Assembly: GCF_019049325.1 (NCBI RefSeq)
Contig: NZ_JAGMUO010000017.1
Location: forward strand, 62,001 to 126,000
From: Streptomyces sp. AC512_CC834
GTDB lineage: Bacteria > Actinomycetota > Actinomycetes > Streptomycetales > Streptomycetaceae
DNA length: 64,000 bases
Direction: 5' to 3'
The notes under the pieces were generated by a model. The model was not told the origin of the DNA. It saw only the letters and a program-made list of their open reading frames with translations, and ran no database searches. The position numbers and the translations under genes were made by a program. Below, piece by piece: positions 17,260-26,372 of the stretch (within the stretch, counting starts at the first letter, position 1; each line of letters starts with the position of its first letter).

Positions 17260-17517
17260 ATGTCCGACGTCAACGTCCGCATCCCCGCCGAGGCCCACGA
17301 CAGGCTCGCCCGGACGGCTTCCTCCGAAGGCATGTCCCTGCGGGGGTACCTCTCTCATCTCGCCGAGACGCTGCTCACCCCCGAGGAGCGTGCGGAGCGG
17401 GCGGAACGGACCCGCGTCGCCCTGCGCGAGTGGAACGGCTACGACCCGAGCGCGAGCGAACAGGCGGCTCTCAATGCGGAGCTGGACCGGCGGCTGCGTG
17501 AGGCCGGAGTGAGGTGA
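17260..17517 (+). CDS. Ribbon-helix-helix antitoxin-like protein
   Basis: 85 residues. The N-terminal half has a ribbon-helix-helix pattern (DVNVRIPAEAHDRLARTASSEGMSLRGYLSHLAE), as in VapB/FitA-like antitoxins; the C-terminal half is a charged helix (LTPEERAERAERTRVALREWNGYDPS). The ATG follows a good gaggag site. In actinobacteria such genes usually precede a PIN-domain toxin overlapping or abutting the stop. Here the next 150 bp hold no PIN sequence and the kinase gene follows in opposite orientation, so the toxin is absent. Confidence 0.8.
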   Translation: MSDVNVRIPAEAHDRLARTASSEGMSLRGYLSHLAETLLTPEERAERAERTRVALREWNGYDPSASEQAALNAELDRRLREAGVR

Positions 17518-17668
17518 CGCAGCCGTCTGTCTCATCGACCTCGGGTCCTGATTCCGCCGAACCCGGCGGGGGTGTCGGACCTCACCCGTGGAGTGGAATG
17601 TGATCGATTCCGAGCGCCCCAGCGGCTGTTTCGTGCGGTGCGGTACCGGACCATGATTGCCCACCCCG

Positions 17669-19765
17669 TCAGAGGTCGGGCATGTCGCTGCGTTTCCACA
17701 CCGCCCTGCCGCAGAAGGCGCCGCCGTGGTCCGGGCTCCACTGCGAGTCGGTGCCGCAGTTGCCCTTGGGCGCGCCGTACGGGGAGACGGCGGTGACCTG
17801 CACGATGTACTCGTACTTGTCGGGGAAGGACGCCTCGCAGTCGGTCACCGCGTTCCAGTAGGTGCTCAGATGGTCGCCCTCGTGCACGGCGAACATGCAC
17901 TGGCCGACGCGGTAGTTGCGGTTCAGGCAGAGGTTGGTCTCAGTGCCGTCGTCGTTGTCGTGCCACCAGGCGATGTCCTCCGATTCGCAGCCGAGGTCGT
18001 CGGAGACCGAGTTGACCCGGTAGTAGGAGCCGGGGTCGGAGCAGGAGGCCACGCTGGGGGTGTCGGAGGTCCAGTCGTCGTCGTCCTTGTAGTCGCTGAG
18101 GCAGTCGTCGACGTCGACCGCGGCGAACTCCTCGTCCGCGGCGCTGAGCGGGGTGGTCTCGGGCTGGTCGGGCTCGTCGTACTCGTCATCGGTGCTGCCG
18201 CCGTCGTCGTAGTCGCCGACCGTCGAATCGCCCGTGTTGCCGCCGTCGCTGTACTGGCCGACGGTGTCTCCGCCCGTCCCGTAGGTGTCGGTGCCGGTGG
18301 TTGCGGAAGCGGTGGCCGTTGGTTCGCTGTCGGCGGTGTCCGAGGTGTCGTCCTTGTCGTGCTGCACCAGCCAACCGACCCCGATGACGAGGAGGATGAC
18401 CACGACGACGACCGCCTCCCAGTTGGACTCGCCCTTCTTCTCCGGTGCGGGACTGGCGGGACTGGCGGGACGGGGGGCGGGTTTCGTCTCCTTCGGTCTC
18501 GCCGCGCCGGGCCGGTCCAGGTGCAGCTTGCCGTTCGACGCGCTCGCTTCGAGGGCCAGCACCTGGTCCCGCTTCAGCCCGTAGATACGGGTCACGTTCT
18601 GTTTTCCGGGGGCGGTCAGTCGTACGTTGTGGGAGCCGACGGGGAGGGTGACGCTCTTGCGCTCACCCGGGTCGATCTTCCTGACGAACTTGATGCCGGA
18701 GTAGACCCGTACGGTCACCTTCGTGGTGTTGCGGATCTGGAGGACGGCCTTCGGGCCGAGCTCGTCCTGACTCGGCTGTTTCGGCTCGCCGGAGACTTCG
18801 GTGAGGATGCGGGTGGGGGGTGTGGTCCAGGTGCGGACGACGGTTTCGGCTTCGGCGAGGGCGGTGGTGCCTTCGAGGCGCAGGCCCTCCGTCGCGTAGA
18901 GGCCGATGAGGGTGGACCAGCCGGCCGGCAGGGTCTCGGGGGCGGTGTTGTCGGCGAGGATGTCGAGGAGTTCGGGGGCGGTCGGCCGGTCGCCGGGGTC
19001 GCGGGCCATGCAGGCGGTGACCGGTTCGGTCAGCCCGTCGGGCAGGCCGTCCAGGTCGATGTCCGCGCGCCGTACGTAGTTGAGCTGCTGGAGCGGTTCG
19101 ACGGTTTCCGGGTAGGGGAGTCGGCCGGCGGCGATGTAGTACAGGGTCACGCCGAGGGAGTAGATGTCGGAGGCGGCGGTGCAGGACTGGCCTTCGGCCT
19201 GCTCGGGGGCGGCGAAGGCGATGGTGCCGAGGGTGAGCCGGGTACTGGTGAGGTCGCTGGCGTGCGAGATGCCGAAGTCGATGACCTTGGGGCCGTCCCC
19301 GGTGAGCAGGATGTTGAGGGGTTTGACGTCGCGGTGCACGATTTTCCGGCGGTGCAGTTCGACCAGTGCATCGGCCGCGCCCCGGCCGATGCTGCAGACC
19401 GCGCCCACGTCCCGGAGTGCGCCGCGCTGCACCACCAGCGCCTCCAGGGAGGGGGCCGGTACGTACTCCATCGCCATCCACGGTTTGGCGTCATCGGCGT
19501 CGGACCTGAGGACACGGACAGTACGGGGACTGGTGACACGGCCGGCGAGTTCGACCTCGCGGCGGAAGCGCTTACGGGCCTCGGTGCTGACTCCGCCGGG
19601 CGCCAGCACCGTCTTGAGTGCCGCGAGCTGACCGGTCTCCTGATCCCGGCCCAGGTAGATGATCCCCATTCCACCGGTGGCGAGCTGCCCGAGCAGCCGG
19701 TACGGACCGAGGTTGCGCTCCTCACCGCTCAGCTCGACGATCCCCATCGTGAACTGCTCCGTCAC
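17669..19765 (-). CDS. Transmembrane serine/threonine protein kinase with Cys-rich extracellular domain
   Basis: 698 residues. The kinase domain covers about 22-280: LATGGMGIIYLGRD, Lys51 in AALKTV, HRDVKPLNILL at 144-154, DFG at 163-165, FAAPEQAEG. A 150-residue region follows (about 330-410, probably a beta-rich PEGA-like segment with VYSGIKFVRKIDPGERKSVTLPVGSHNVRL), then a Pro-rich stretch, one membrane helix at about 449-468 and a Thr/Asp/Gly-rich stalk. The outer domain has eight cysteines, likely disulfide-bonded. Its ligand is unknown. It is flanked by unrelated genes, so substrates cannot be inferred. The opposite strand carries a long spurious open frame. Confidence 0.93.
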   Translation of the reverse strand: MTEQFTMGIVELSGEERNLGPYRLLGQLATGGMGIIYLGRDQETGQLAALKTVLAPGGVSTEARKRFRREVELAGRVTSPRTVRVLRSDADDAKPWMAMEYVPAPSLEALVVQRGALRDVGAVCSIGRGAADALVELHRRKIVHRDVKPLNILLTGDGPKVIDFGISHASDLTSTRLTLGTIAFAAPEQAEGQSCTAASDIYSLGVTLYYIAAGRLPYPETVEPLQQLNYVRRADIDLDGLPDGLTEPVTACMARDPGDRPTAPELLDILADNTAPETLPAGWSTLIGLYATEGLRLEGTTALAEAETVVRTWTTPPTRILTEVSGEPKQPSQDELGPKAVLQIRNTTKVTVRVYSGIKFVRKIDPGERKSVTLPVGSHNVRLTAPGKQNVTRIYGLKRDQVLALEASASNGKLHLDRPGAARPKETKPAPRPASPASPAPEKKGESNWEAVVVVVILLVIGVGWLVQHDKDDTSDTADSEPTATASATTGTDTYGTGGDTVGQYSDGGNTGDSTVGDYDDGGSTDDEYDEPDQPETTPLSAADEEFAAVDVDDCLSDYKDDDDWTSDTPSVASCSDPGSYYRVNSVSDDLGCESEDIAWWHDNDDGTETNLCLNRNYRVGQCMFAVHEGDHLSTYWNAVTDCEASFPDKYEYIVQVTAVSPYGAPKGNCGTDSQWSPDHGGAFCGRAVWKRSDMPDL

Positions 19766-19936
19766 CGCGTCGTCCCCCTAAGCTCGCCCTCGGCCCCACC
19801 GTGACGGTGACGCGGACTCGACGGGGGTCGGTTCCCGCGGCGGGAATCCTCCCAACACCCGGCGGTGGGAGGGAAGTCGCCTGCCGGTCAGGGGCGGCCG
19901 TCGAGAAGTTCGATGTCCGCCGGCCCCGGCCTCCCC

Positions 19937-20995
19937 TCACCCGAACCCCGGCATCACCCGCTCCGCGATCAGCCGCAACTGCGTGTTCACGTCGGCCGCG
20001 TCCGGCAGGTCCCGGCCCGTGAACGCCTTCACCAGGGCGCGGTCGGTGATCGCACAGATCATGTGGTTGACGCCGCTGGGTGCGATGTCGCGCTCGATCT
20101 TCTCCCGGCACTCCTCGGGCGTGCCCGCGACGGAGAGGCGGTCGGCGATCTCGGGGGAGGTCAGTTCGATGCCGCGGGCCAGGTCGCCGGCGCCGATCGC
20201 GTCGATGACCGGCTTCAGCTCGGCCGGGTCGACGCCGTTGCGGCGCAGTTGCTCCTCCGGCATGGAGGAGGCGTAGATACCGACCATGCTGCGCGCCGCC
20301 TCCTTCGCGGTCGCCGAGTCGGGGCCGGTGGCGAAGACCACCCAGGCTCCGATGTCCAGCGAGCGCCAGTCCTTGCCGGCCCGCTCCGCGCCCGCCCTGA
20401 TGTGCCGCACCGCGTAGTCGTACGCCTCGCGGGTGTAACTCAGGGCGTGGTGGCAGCCGTCCGACAACTCACCGGCCGCCTCGAAGGACTTCGGGCCGCG
20501 CATCGCGCCGAGCTTCAGCGGCAGCCGGTCCTGGACGGGCCTGGCGAACGTGAACAGGCCGTCGTAGGAGAAGAACTCGCCGTCGTACGTGATGGCGCCC
20601 TCGTCGAGGAACGTGCGCATCACGTGCAGGGCCTCCTTCACCCGGGAGAGCGGCCTGGTGCGGGTCCAGTCGATGCGGTACTGGGCCAGCAGGCCGAAGT
20701 TGCCGCTGGACAGGACGCCTTCGGCGCGGCCGCCGGAGAGTTCGTCGAGGGTGGCCAGGGCCTGCGCGATCAGGGTCGGCTCGCGCAGCGTCACGGGGGA
20801 GACGCTCGGGCCGAGGCGGATGCGGTCGGTGCGGCCGGCCGCCGCGGCGAAGAGGAGCCAGAGATCCTTGTGCCAGGTCTCGTCGGCGGCGTAACAGGCG
20901 TGGAACCCGAGTTCGTCGGCGAGTTGGATCGACTCCAGGGACTCGGCCAGCGGGTAGTCGGGGAGCATCGCGTAGCTGAACTTCACGAGCGGCAC
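19937..20995 (-). CDS. LLM class F420- or flavin-dependent oxidoreductase
   Basis: 352 residues with the LLM barrel: LVKFSYAMLPDYPLAESLESIQLADELGFHACYAADE, then RIRLGPSVSPVTLREPTLIAQALATLDELSGGRAEGVLSSGNFG and a C-terminal LSVAGTPEECREKIERDIAPSGVNHMI. The pattern is that of F420-dependent reductases related to methylene-tetrahydromethanopterin reductase. ATG start with a short ggtgccgctc leader and a ggaaggtgc site. Transcribed divergently from the xylanase gene; 332 bp separate them. Confidence 0.9.
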   Translation of the reverse strand: MPLVKFSYAMLPDYPLAESLESIQLADELGFHACYAADETWHKDLWLLFAAAAGRTDRIRLGPSVSPVTLREPTLIAQALATLDELSGGRAEGVLSSGNFGLLAQYRIDWTRTRPLSRVKEALHVMRTFLDEGAITYDGEFFSYDGLFTFARPVQDRLPLKLGAMRGPKSFEAAGELSDGCHHALSYTREAYDYAVRHIRAGAERAGKDWRSLDIGAWVVFATGPDSATAKEAARSMVGIYASSMPEEQLRRNGVDPAELKPVIDAIGAGDLARGIELTSPEIADRLSVAGTPEECREKIERDIAPSGVNHMICAITDRALVKAFTGRDLPDAADVNTQLRLIAERVMPGFG

Positions 20996-22341
<1,346 letters not shown>

Positions 22342-22381
22342 CCGCCCCCACACACACGAGAAGTGAGGAGGAACCACTCGC

Positions 22382-23401
22382 ATGCGCACCAGACCACGTC
22401 CGTCATCACGGCCCCTGCGTAACCTGGTCACCGGCGTAGCCGTCACCGCGCTCGCCGCCGCGGGCACCGTCGTCGCCGGCGCCGCCCCCTCGCAGGCCGC
22501 CGCCTGCAACGGCTACGTCGGGCTCACCTTCGACGACGGCCCCTCCGGCACCACCCAGTCCCTGCTCAACGCGCTCACGCAGAACGGGCTGCGGGCCACC
22601 ATGTTCAACCAGGGCCAGTACGCCGCCCAGAACCCGTCCCTGGTCCGGGCCCAGGTGGACGCCGGCATGTGGGTCGCCAACCACAGCTACACCCACCCGC
22701 ACATGACCCAGCTCAGCCAGGCCCAGATGGACTCGGAGATCTCCCGGACCCAGCAGGCCATCGCCAACGCCGGCGGCGGGACGCCCAAGCTGTTCCGGCC
22801 GCCGTACGGCGAGACCAACGCGACGCTCCGGTCGGTCGAGGCCAAGTACGGGCTGACCGAGGTGATCTGGGACGTCGACTCGCAGGACTGGAACAACGCC
22901 AGCACCGACGCGATCGTGCAGGCCGTCTCCCGGATGGGCAACGGTCAGGTCATCCTCATGCACGACTGGCCCGCCAACACGCTCGCCGCCATCCCGCGCA
23001 TCGCACAGACCCTGGCGGGCAAGGGGCTGTGCTCCGGCATGATCTCGCCGCAGACCGGCCGCGCGGTCGCCCCCGACGGCGGCAGCGGGGGCGGCGGAGG
23101 AGGCGGAGGAGACGACGGCGGTGGTGGCGGTGACGGGGCCTGTACCGCGACGCTTTCCGCCGGGCAGAAGTGGGGCGACCGGTACAACCTCAATGTCTCC
23201 GTCAGCGGGTCCGACGACTGGACGGTGACGATGAACGTGCCGTCTCCGGCGAAGGTCATGTCGACCTGGAACATCAACGCGAGTTATCCCAGTGCGCAGA
23301 CGCTGACCGCCAAGTCGAACGGCAGCGGCAACAACTGGGGCGCCACCATCCAGGCCAACGGCAACTGGACCTGGCCCACGGTCTCCTGCAGCGCGGGCTG
23401 A
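22382..23401 (+). CDS. axeA: Acetyl xylan esterase, CE4 polysaccharide deacetylase with CBM2
   Basis: 339 residues, secreted: signal peptide to about residue 40 ([16 protein letters not shown]). The NodB domain holds the metal and catalytic motifs [33 protein letters not shown] and ILMHDWP, as in AxeA of S. lividans. A Gly/Asp linker and a CBM2 almost identical to that of the upstream xylanase complete the protein. It removes acetyl groups from xylan so that XlnB can cut the backbone. Ribosome binding site gaggaggaa precedes the ATG. Second gene of the xylanase operon. Confidence 0.96.
   Translation: MRTRPRPSSRPLRNLVTGVAVTALAAAGTVVAGAAPSQAAACNGYVGLTFDDGPSGTTQSLLNALTQNGLRATMFNQGQYAAQNPSLVRAQVDAGMWVANHSYTHPHMTQLSQAQMDSEISRTQQAIANAGGGTPKLFRPPYGETNATLRSVEAKYGLTEVIWDVDSQDWNNASTDAIVQAVSRMGNGQVILMHDWPANTLAAIPRIAQTLAGKGLCSGMISPQTGRAVAPDGGSGGGGGGGGDDGGGGGDGACTATLSAGQKWGDRYNLNVSVSGSDDWTVTMNVPSPAKVMSTWNINASYPSAQTLTAKSNGSGNNWGATIQANGNWTWPTVSCSAG
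23147..23401 (+). repeat. CBM2 coding repeat, copy 2 (in axeA)
   Basis: Direct repeat of 22087-22341, same length, same stop codon. Differences cluster around the ASD/DDW codons and near the end. Confidence 0.92.
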
Positions 23402-23491
23402 CCGCGCCCCCTGGGGGCCCGCGCGAACAAAGGGCGTGCGGGCCTTCGGGTCGGTGGGATACGTTCCTGCCTGTTCGAAGGGGGAGCCGAC

Positions 23492-24223
23492 ATGGCGAAA
23501 CTGAACCAGATCATCGCGGTCGAGAAGGGCGTCAAGAGCAAGGCGCTCCAGGACGTCACCGCCGCACACCAGAAGGTGCAGAAGCCGGCGCTGCTCGCAG
23601 GTATCTCACGCTCGTACCAGCCGAAGGACGAGGAGGGCGAGCAGTTGCCGCCCGAGTCCACCCGGGTGCAGCGGCGGGCCGAGGACGTGCTGCGCGAGAT
23701 GTCCACGTCGCTGACGCGGCTCTTCGATGTGACGGCGACCAAGGACTGGGCGAACTGCGCGGCTCGTGCGGACGTCACGGTCGACGGGCGCACGGTCCTC
23801 GCCGACGTCCCGGTCAGCTACCTGCTCTTCCTGGAGAAGCAGCTCACTGACCTTCACACTTTCGTCAAGAAGCTGCCCACCCTCGACGCCGCCGAGTCCT
23901 GGTCGCAGGACCCCTCCACGGACTGGTGGAAGACGGACCCGGTCCGCACGATCCGGACGAAGAAGGTCCCGCGCAACCACGTCAAGGCCGAGGCGACCGA
24001 CAAGCACCCGGCGCAGGTCGAGGTGTACTACGAGGACGTGCCGATCGGATACTGGACGACCGTCAAGTTCTCCGGGGCGCTACCGGCCCGACGGGTGAAC
24101 GAGCTGCTCGAGCGGGTCGAGAAGCTCCAGCAGGCCGTGAAGTTCGCCCGCGAGGAGGCCAACGGCGCCGAGGTCACCGACCAGCGGGTCGGGGACGCCG
24201 TGTTCGGCTACCTGTTCGGCTGA
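23492..24223 (+). CDS. Conserved hypothetical protein next to structured RNA
   Basis: 243 residues; I do not recognise a catalytic family (I believe homologues are annotated only as a domain of unknown function). It is soluble, charged and mostly helical, starting MAKLNQIIAVEKGVKSKALQDVTAAHQKVQKPALLAGISRSYQP, with a central Trp-rich patch (WSQDPSTDWWKTDPVRTIRTKKVPRNHVKAEAT) and a coiled-coil-like end (RRVNELLERVEKLQQAVKFAREEAN). Lys/Arg-rich segments would suit nucleic-acid binding. Good ribosome binding site (aaggggga). It ends 200 bp before the permuted tRNA-like RNA, with a terminator between them; it is therefore a candidate partner of that RNA, but this is inference from position. Confidence 0.8.
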   Translation: MAKLNQIIAVEKGVKSKALQDVTAAHQKVQKPALLAGISRSYQPKDEEGEQLPPESTRVQRRAEDVLREMSTSLTRLFDVTATKDWANCAARADVTVDGRTVLADVPVSYLLFLEKQLTDLHTFVKKLPTLDAAESWSQDPSTDWWKTDPVRTIRTKKVPRNHVKAEATDKHPAQVEVYYEDVPIGYWTTVKFSGALPARRVNELLERVEKLQQAVKFAREEANGAEVTDQRVGDAVFGYLFG

Positions 24224-24251
24224 GGCCGCGCAAGGGTAGCCTCCATGAACG

Positions 24252-24273
24252 CCCCCGCGTGCGAGCGCGGGGG
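24252..24273 (+). terminator. Terminator hairpin after the 23492 gene
   Basis: Perfect 8-bp stem CCCCCGCG / CGCGGGGG with a 6-base loop, 28 bp after the stop codon. It is followed directly by a second small hairpin, GCGCG-AAAA-CGCGC at 24275-24288. Confidence 0.8.
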
Positions 24274-24274
24274 T

Positions 24275-24427
24275 GCGCGAAAACGCGCGGGCCGGATTGA
24301 GGACCGGTTCGCGCGACGAGCGCAAGCTGAAACTGACGTTCAGCCTGAAGAGGCGCGCCGCACGGGTCACGTGCGTCCCGCGCCGTCAATCTCAGACTCT
24401 CGCTCCAGCTTCAGCATCGCCGCCCAT
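24275..24427 (+). other. Array of hairpins leading into the tRNA-like RNA
   Basis: No open frame with coding character. Four stems follow each other: GCGCG-AAAA-CGCGC (24275-24288), CCGG..CCGG (about 24291-24306), GCTGAA/TTCAGC (24326-24344) and GGCGCG with inner GCACG pairing CGTGC and CGCGCC (24352-24384). Such density suggests either the promoter-proximal part of a longer structured transcript or an unstable 3' untranslated region of the upstream gene. Confidence 0.5.
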
Positions 24428-24562
24428 CACCGGGTCGACGAGGCCGGACGACCGCCGTCGGATGCAAGTTCGAATCTTGCCTGCACCGCTTCCTGGTGCG
24501 GTAGTTCAAAGGAAGAACACGACGGTCTGACGACTGATCCGTCCTTTCAAACGACCCCGGTG
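24428..24562 (+). ncRNA. Circularly permuted tRNA-like RNA, resembling YrlA-type Y RNA
   Basis: The segment folds as a complete tRNA whose 3' half precedes its 5' half. T arm: GCAAG (24464-24468), loop TTCGAAT, CTTGC (24476-24480). Acceptor stem: CTGCACC (24481-24487) pairs over 7 bp (one G-T) with GGTGCGG (24495-24501) and is closed by the loop gcttcct. D arm: TA, then GTTC (24504-24507), loop AAAGGAA, GAAC (24515-24518). Anticodon-like stem: CCGTCG (24455-24460) with CGACGG (24520-24525). An outer helix joins CACCGGGTCG (24428-24437) to CGACCCCGGTG (24552-24562). Bacterial Y RNAs of the YrlA group have exactly such a closed-acceptor tRNA mimic extended into an outer stem. A permuted tRNA gene is the alternative. 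No TROVE (Ro60/Rsr) gene is in the window. Confidence 0.8.
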
Positions 24563-24588
24563 TGCGCAATCGGGTGGCATCCCCAGGG

Positions 24589-24615
24589 GCTCGGGAGCTG
24601 GCTACGCTCCCGGGC
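24589..24615 (+). terminator. Terminator-like hairpin after the tRNA-like RNA
   Basis: Ten-base-pair stem GCTCGGGAGC / GCTCCCGGGC (one G-T) with a 7-base loop, 27 bp after the outer helix. No T-run follows, as is usual in streptomycetes. It would define the 3' end of the RNA near 24615. Confidence 0.65.
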
Positions 24616-24654
24616 TCCGCCACGTCCGAGGCAGTCAGGCACCGCCCGACACCG

Positions 24655-24993
24655 TCAGGTACCCCGCGGACGCCCCGCCACCCGCGCCAGTTGCCGCCCG
24701 AACACCTCCCGGGCCTCGGGTGTCAGCGTCCGCAGGGCCACCATCGCGGTGATCACGACGTCGCACAGCTCCGCCTCCACGTCCTCCCAGGTGTGCGTGA
24801 CGCCCTTGCGCGGGTTCTGGCCGGTCGCGCCGATCACCGCCTCGGCGACCTCGCCGACCTCCTCCGACAGCTTCAGCATGCGCAGCAGCAGACCCTCCCT
24901 GCCGCCCACGGGCTGGTCCGTCTCCAGCCACTTCCACAGGTCGTCGATGGTGTCCCAGGGGTCGGCGGGCGCGCCGCCGGGGTTGTCCTTCAT
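24655..24993 (-). CDS. MazG-like nucleotide pyrophosphohydrolase family protein
   Basis: 112 residues, all-alpha MazG fold. The metal-binding pair appears as KLSEEVGEVAEAVIG (ExxE) and WEDVEAELCDVVITAM (ExxD). Such proteins hydrolyse non-canonical NTPs or related nucleotides. The ATG is followed by an acidic/Pro N-terminus; no Walker or second domain. Transcribed with DoxX on the same strand further right but separated by 53 bp; function together is not implied. Confidence 0.88.
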   Translation of the reverse strand: MKDNPGGAPADPWDTIDDLWKWLETDQPVGGREGLLLRMLKLSEEVGEVAEAVIGATGQNPRKGVTHTWEDVEAELCDVVITAMVALRTLTPEAREVFGRQLARVAGRPRGT

Positions 24994-25046
24994 GCCGGGC
25001 AGCCTGCCACGGCGGCCGGAGCTCCGGGGACGCCCTGATCGGTACG

Positions 25047-25589
25047 TCAGTCGAACAGGGGTTCCTGCTGCCCCTCGGCGGCCCTCCGCAGCCGCCTGTT
25101 CCGTGCCCCCACGATCACCGTCGTGGCCGCCGCCGTCGCCGCGAACGCGGCCGGGACCATCCAGTTCCGGTTGACCGCGTGGCCGATCGCGTGGTCCAGC
25201 GAGAGGCGGCCGGGGCCCGTGACCGCGAGGCCGGCCGCCGTCAGGCCGAGAGAGGCCGCGTACTCGAAGCCGCCGGCCTGGGCGAAGAAGCCGTTCGGGG
25301 CGTGTACCGCCGCGGCGCCCGCCATCGCGCCGGCCGCCGCCGCGCCCGCGGCCGGGGTGGCCAGGCCCAGCGCCAGCAGTGTCCCGCCGCCCGCCTCCGC
25401 GAGGCCCGCCGCGGTGGCGCTGGCCCTGCCCGGCGCGTAGCCCATGGCCTCCATGGCCTGCCCGGTCCCCTCGATGCCGCCGCCGCCGAACCAGCCGAGC
25501 AGCTTCTGCGCGCCGTGTGCGGCCAGGACGCCGCCGGTACCCAGGCGGAGCAGCAGCAGCCCGAGATCACGCCGGTCATAACAGTTCAC
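25047..25589 (-). CDS. DoxX family membrane protein
   Basis: 180 residues with four hydrophobic helices: LGLLLLRLGTGGVLAAHGAQKLLGWFGGGG (DoxX signature with HG.QKL), a Gly/Ala-rich pair of helices in the middle, and MVPAAFAATAAATTVIVG near the end. DoxX proteins sit in the cytoplasmic membrane; in mycobacteria a homologue joins a redox-linked complex with SodA and SseA. The role here is open. ATG start at 25589. The upstream region is shared with the divergent SnoaL-like gene. Confidence 0.9.
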   Translation of the reverse strand: MNCYDRRDLGLLLLRLGTGGVLAAHGAQKLLGWFGGGGIEGTGQAMEAMGYAPGRASATAAGLAEAGGGTLLALGLATPAAGAAAAGAMAGAAAVHAPNGFFAQAGGFEYAASLGLTAAGLAVTGPGRLSLDHAIGHAVNRNWMVPAAFAATAAATTVIVGARNRRLRRAAEGQQEPLFD

Positions 25590-25689
25590 GTCGACTTCCT
25601 CTCATCCCATCCCCCGCGGACAGTGGCGGCTCATCCCCCACCGTCGCCCGTGCACGGCGCCCGAGCCCGTCGCGGGCGCCGTTCGGGTG

Positions 25690-25765
25690 GTGGGCGTTGT
25701 GGCGGGGGGTGTGGTGGCGGGCGTGGCGGTGGGCCGGATGGCGGGCCGGGTGGCGGGGGTGCGGA
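25690..25765 (+). repeat. G-rich degenerate repeats with G-quadruplex potential
   Basis: A run of GGTGGCGGG-like units with at least five tracts of three or more G within 76 bp, in the promoter interval between doxX-like and SnoaL-like genes. Confidence 0.6.
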
Positions 25766-25785
25766 GCCGGTGTGACGCTGCCGCC

Positions 25786-26112
25786 ATGACGATTCAGACC
25801 ACGCGACTCAGCGACCCGGCCGTCCGCGCCTTCGTCGCCGCCGTCAACGCCCACGACCGCGAGGCCTTCCTCGCGCTGCTCGCGCCGGAGGCCACCATGG
25901 CCGACGACGGTGCCGACCGAGACCTCGCCCAGTGGATCGACCAGGAGATCTTCTCCTCCCACGGCCACCTGGAGGTCGACAACGAGTCGAACGGCGGTCG
26001 CGCCCTCATCGCCCGCTACCGCAACGACACCTGGGGCGAGATGCGTACGCGGTGGGACTTCACCGTGGACGAGGCCGGCCGGATCGCCCGGTTCGAGACG
26101 GGGCAGGCGTGA
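25786..26112 (+). CDS. SnoaL-like / NTF2-fold polyketide cyclase-like protein
   Basis: 108 residues, cone-shaped NTF2-like fold: VRAFVAAVNAHDREAFLALLAPEATMADDGADRDLAQWIDQEIF, then strands ending RTRWDFTVDEAGRIARFETGQA, the common ending of SnoaL-like proteins. Many members are small-molecule binding proteins with no known reaction. ATG at 25786 selected as first credible start; the open frame upstream lies in the G-rich repeats and is not coding in character. The stop codon is the first of three copies of a 14-bp tandem repeat. Confidence 0.88.
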   Translation: MTIQTTRLSDPAVRAFVAAVNAHDREAFLALLAPEATMADDGADRDLAQWIDQEIFSSHGHLEVDNESNGGRALIARYRNDTWGEMRTRWDFTVDEAGRIARFETGQA

Positions 26113-26142
26113 CCGGGCAGGCGTGATCGGGCAGGCGTGATC
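26101..26142. repeat. 14-bp tandem repeat spanning a stop codon
   Basis: Three copies of gggcaggcgtgatc (first with c for t). The TGA of the first copy ends the SnoaL-like gene. Confidence 0.9.
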
Positions 26143-26167
26143 GGGCCGCCGTAACGGGGGAAACGGT

Positions 26168-26210
26168 GCGGCAGCCGTTCCGTCCATCGGTGTGGCGGAA
26201 CGGCTGCCGC
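26168..26210. terminator. Strong terminator
   Basis: A perfect 15-bp stem GCGGCAGCCGTTCCG / CGGAACGGCTGCCGC with a 13-base loop, placed 55 bp after the SnoaL-like gene and before the convergent SDR gene. Confidence 0.9.
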
Positions 26211-26372
26211 CTCCCCCCTCGGTGTGGCTCGTGGAGCGTTGTGGGAGGACAACGCTTCAAGTGTGAAGCTCTGGTGAAGGAGAGTTGAGCATATGCCCTC
26301 CATCAGGCGCAATGCTACGGACGTTGAAATTCCGATTGTGTGAATCGGAGGGGGCGTTCGCGCGCCCCGCGC

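Noticed and set aside
17657-19804. 715-codon plus-strand frame opposite the second Ser/Thr kinase
   Set aside because: The kinase motifs are on the minus strand; the plus-strand product is Val/Gly-rich without recognisable sequence.
24452-24520. A normal tRNA gene
   Set aside because: The T arm precedes the D arm and the acceptor strands are separated by only seven bases, so no linear tRNA of standard order can be drawn.
24428-24562. Permuted tmRNA (two-piece ssrA)
   Set aside because: A standard four-base-pair D stem and an anticodon-like stem are present, and no tag-peptide reading frame or tmRNA pseudoknots are visible.
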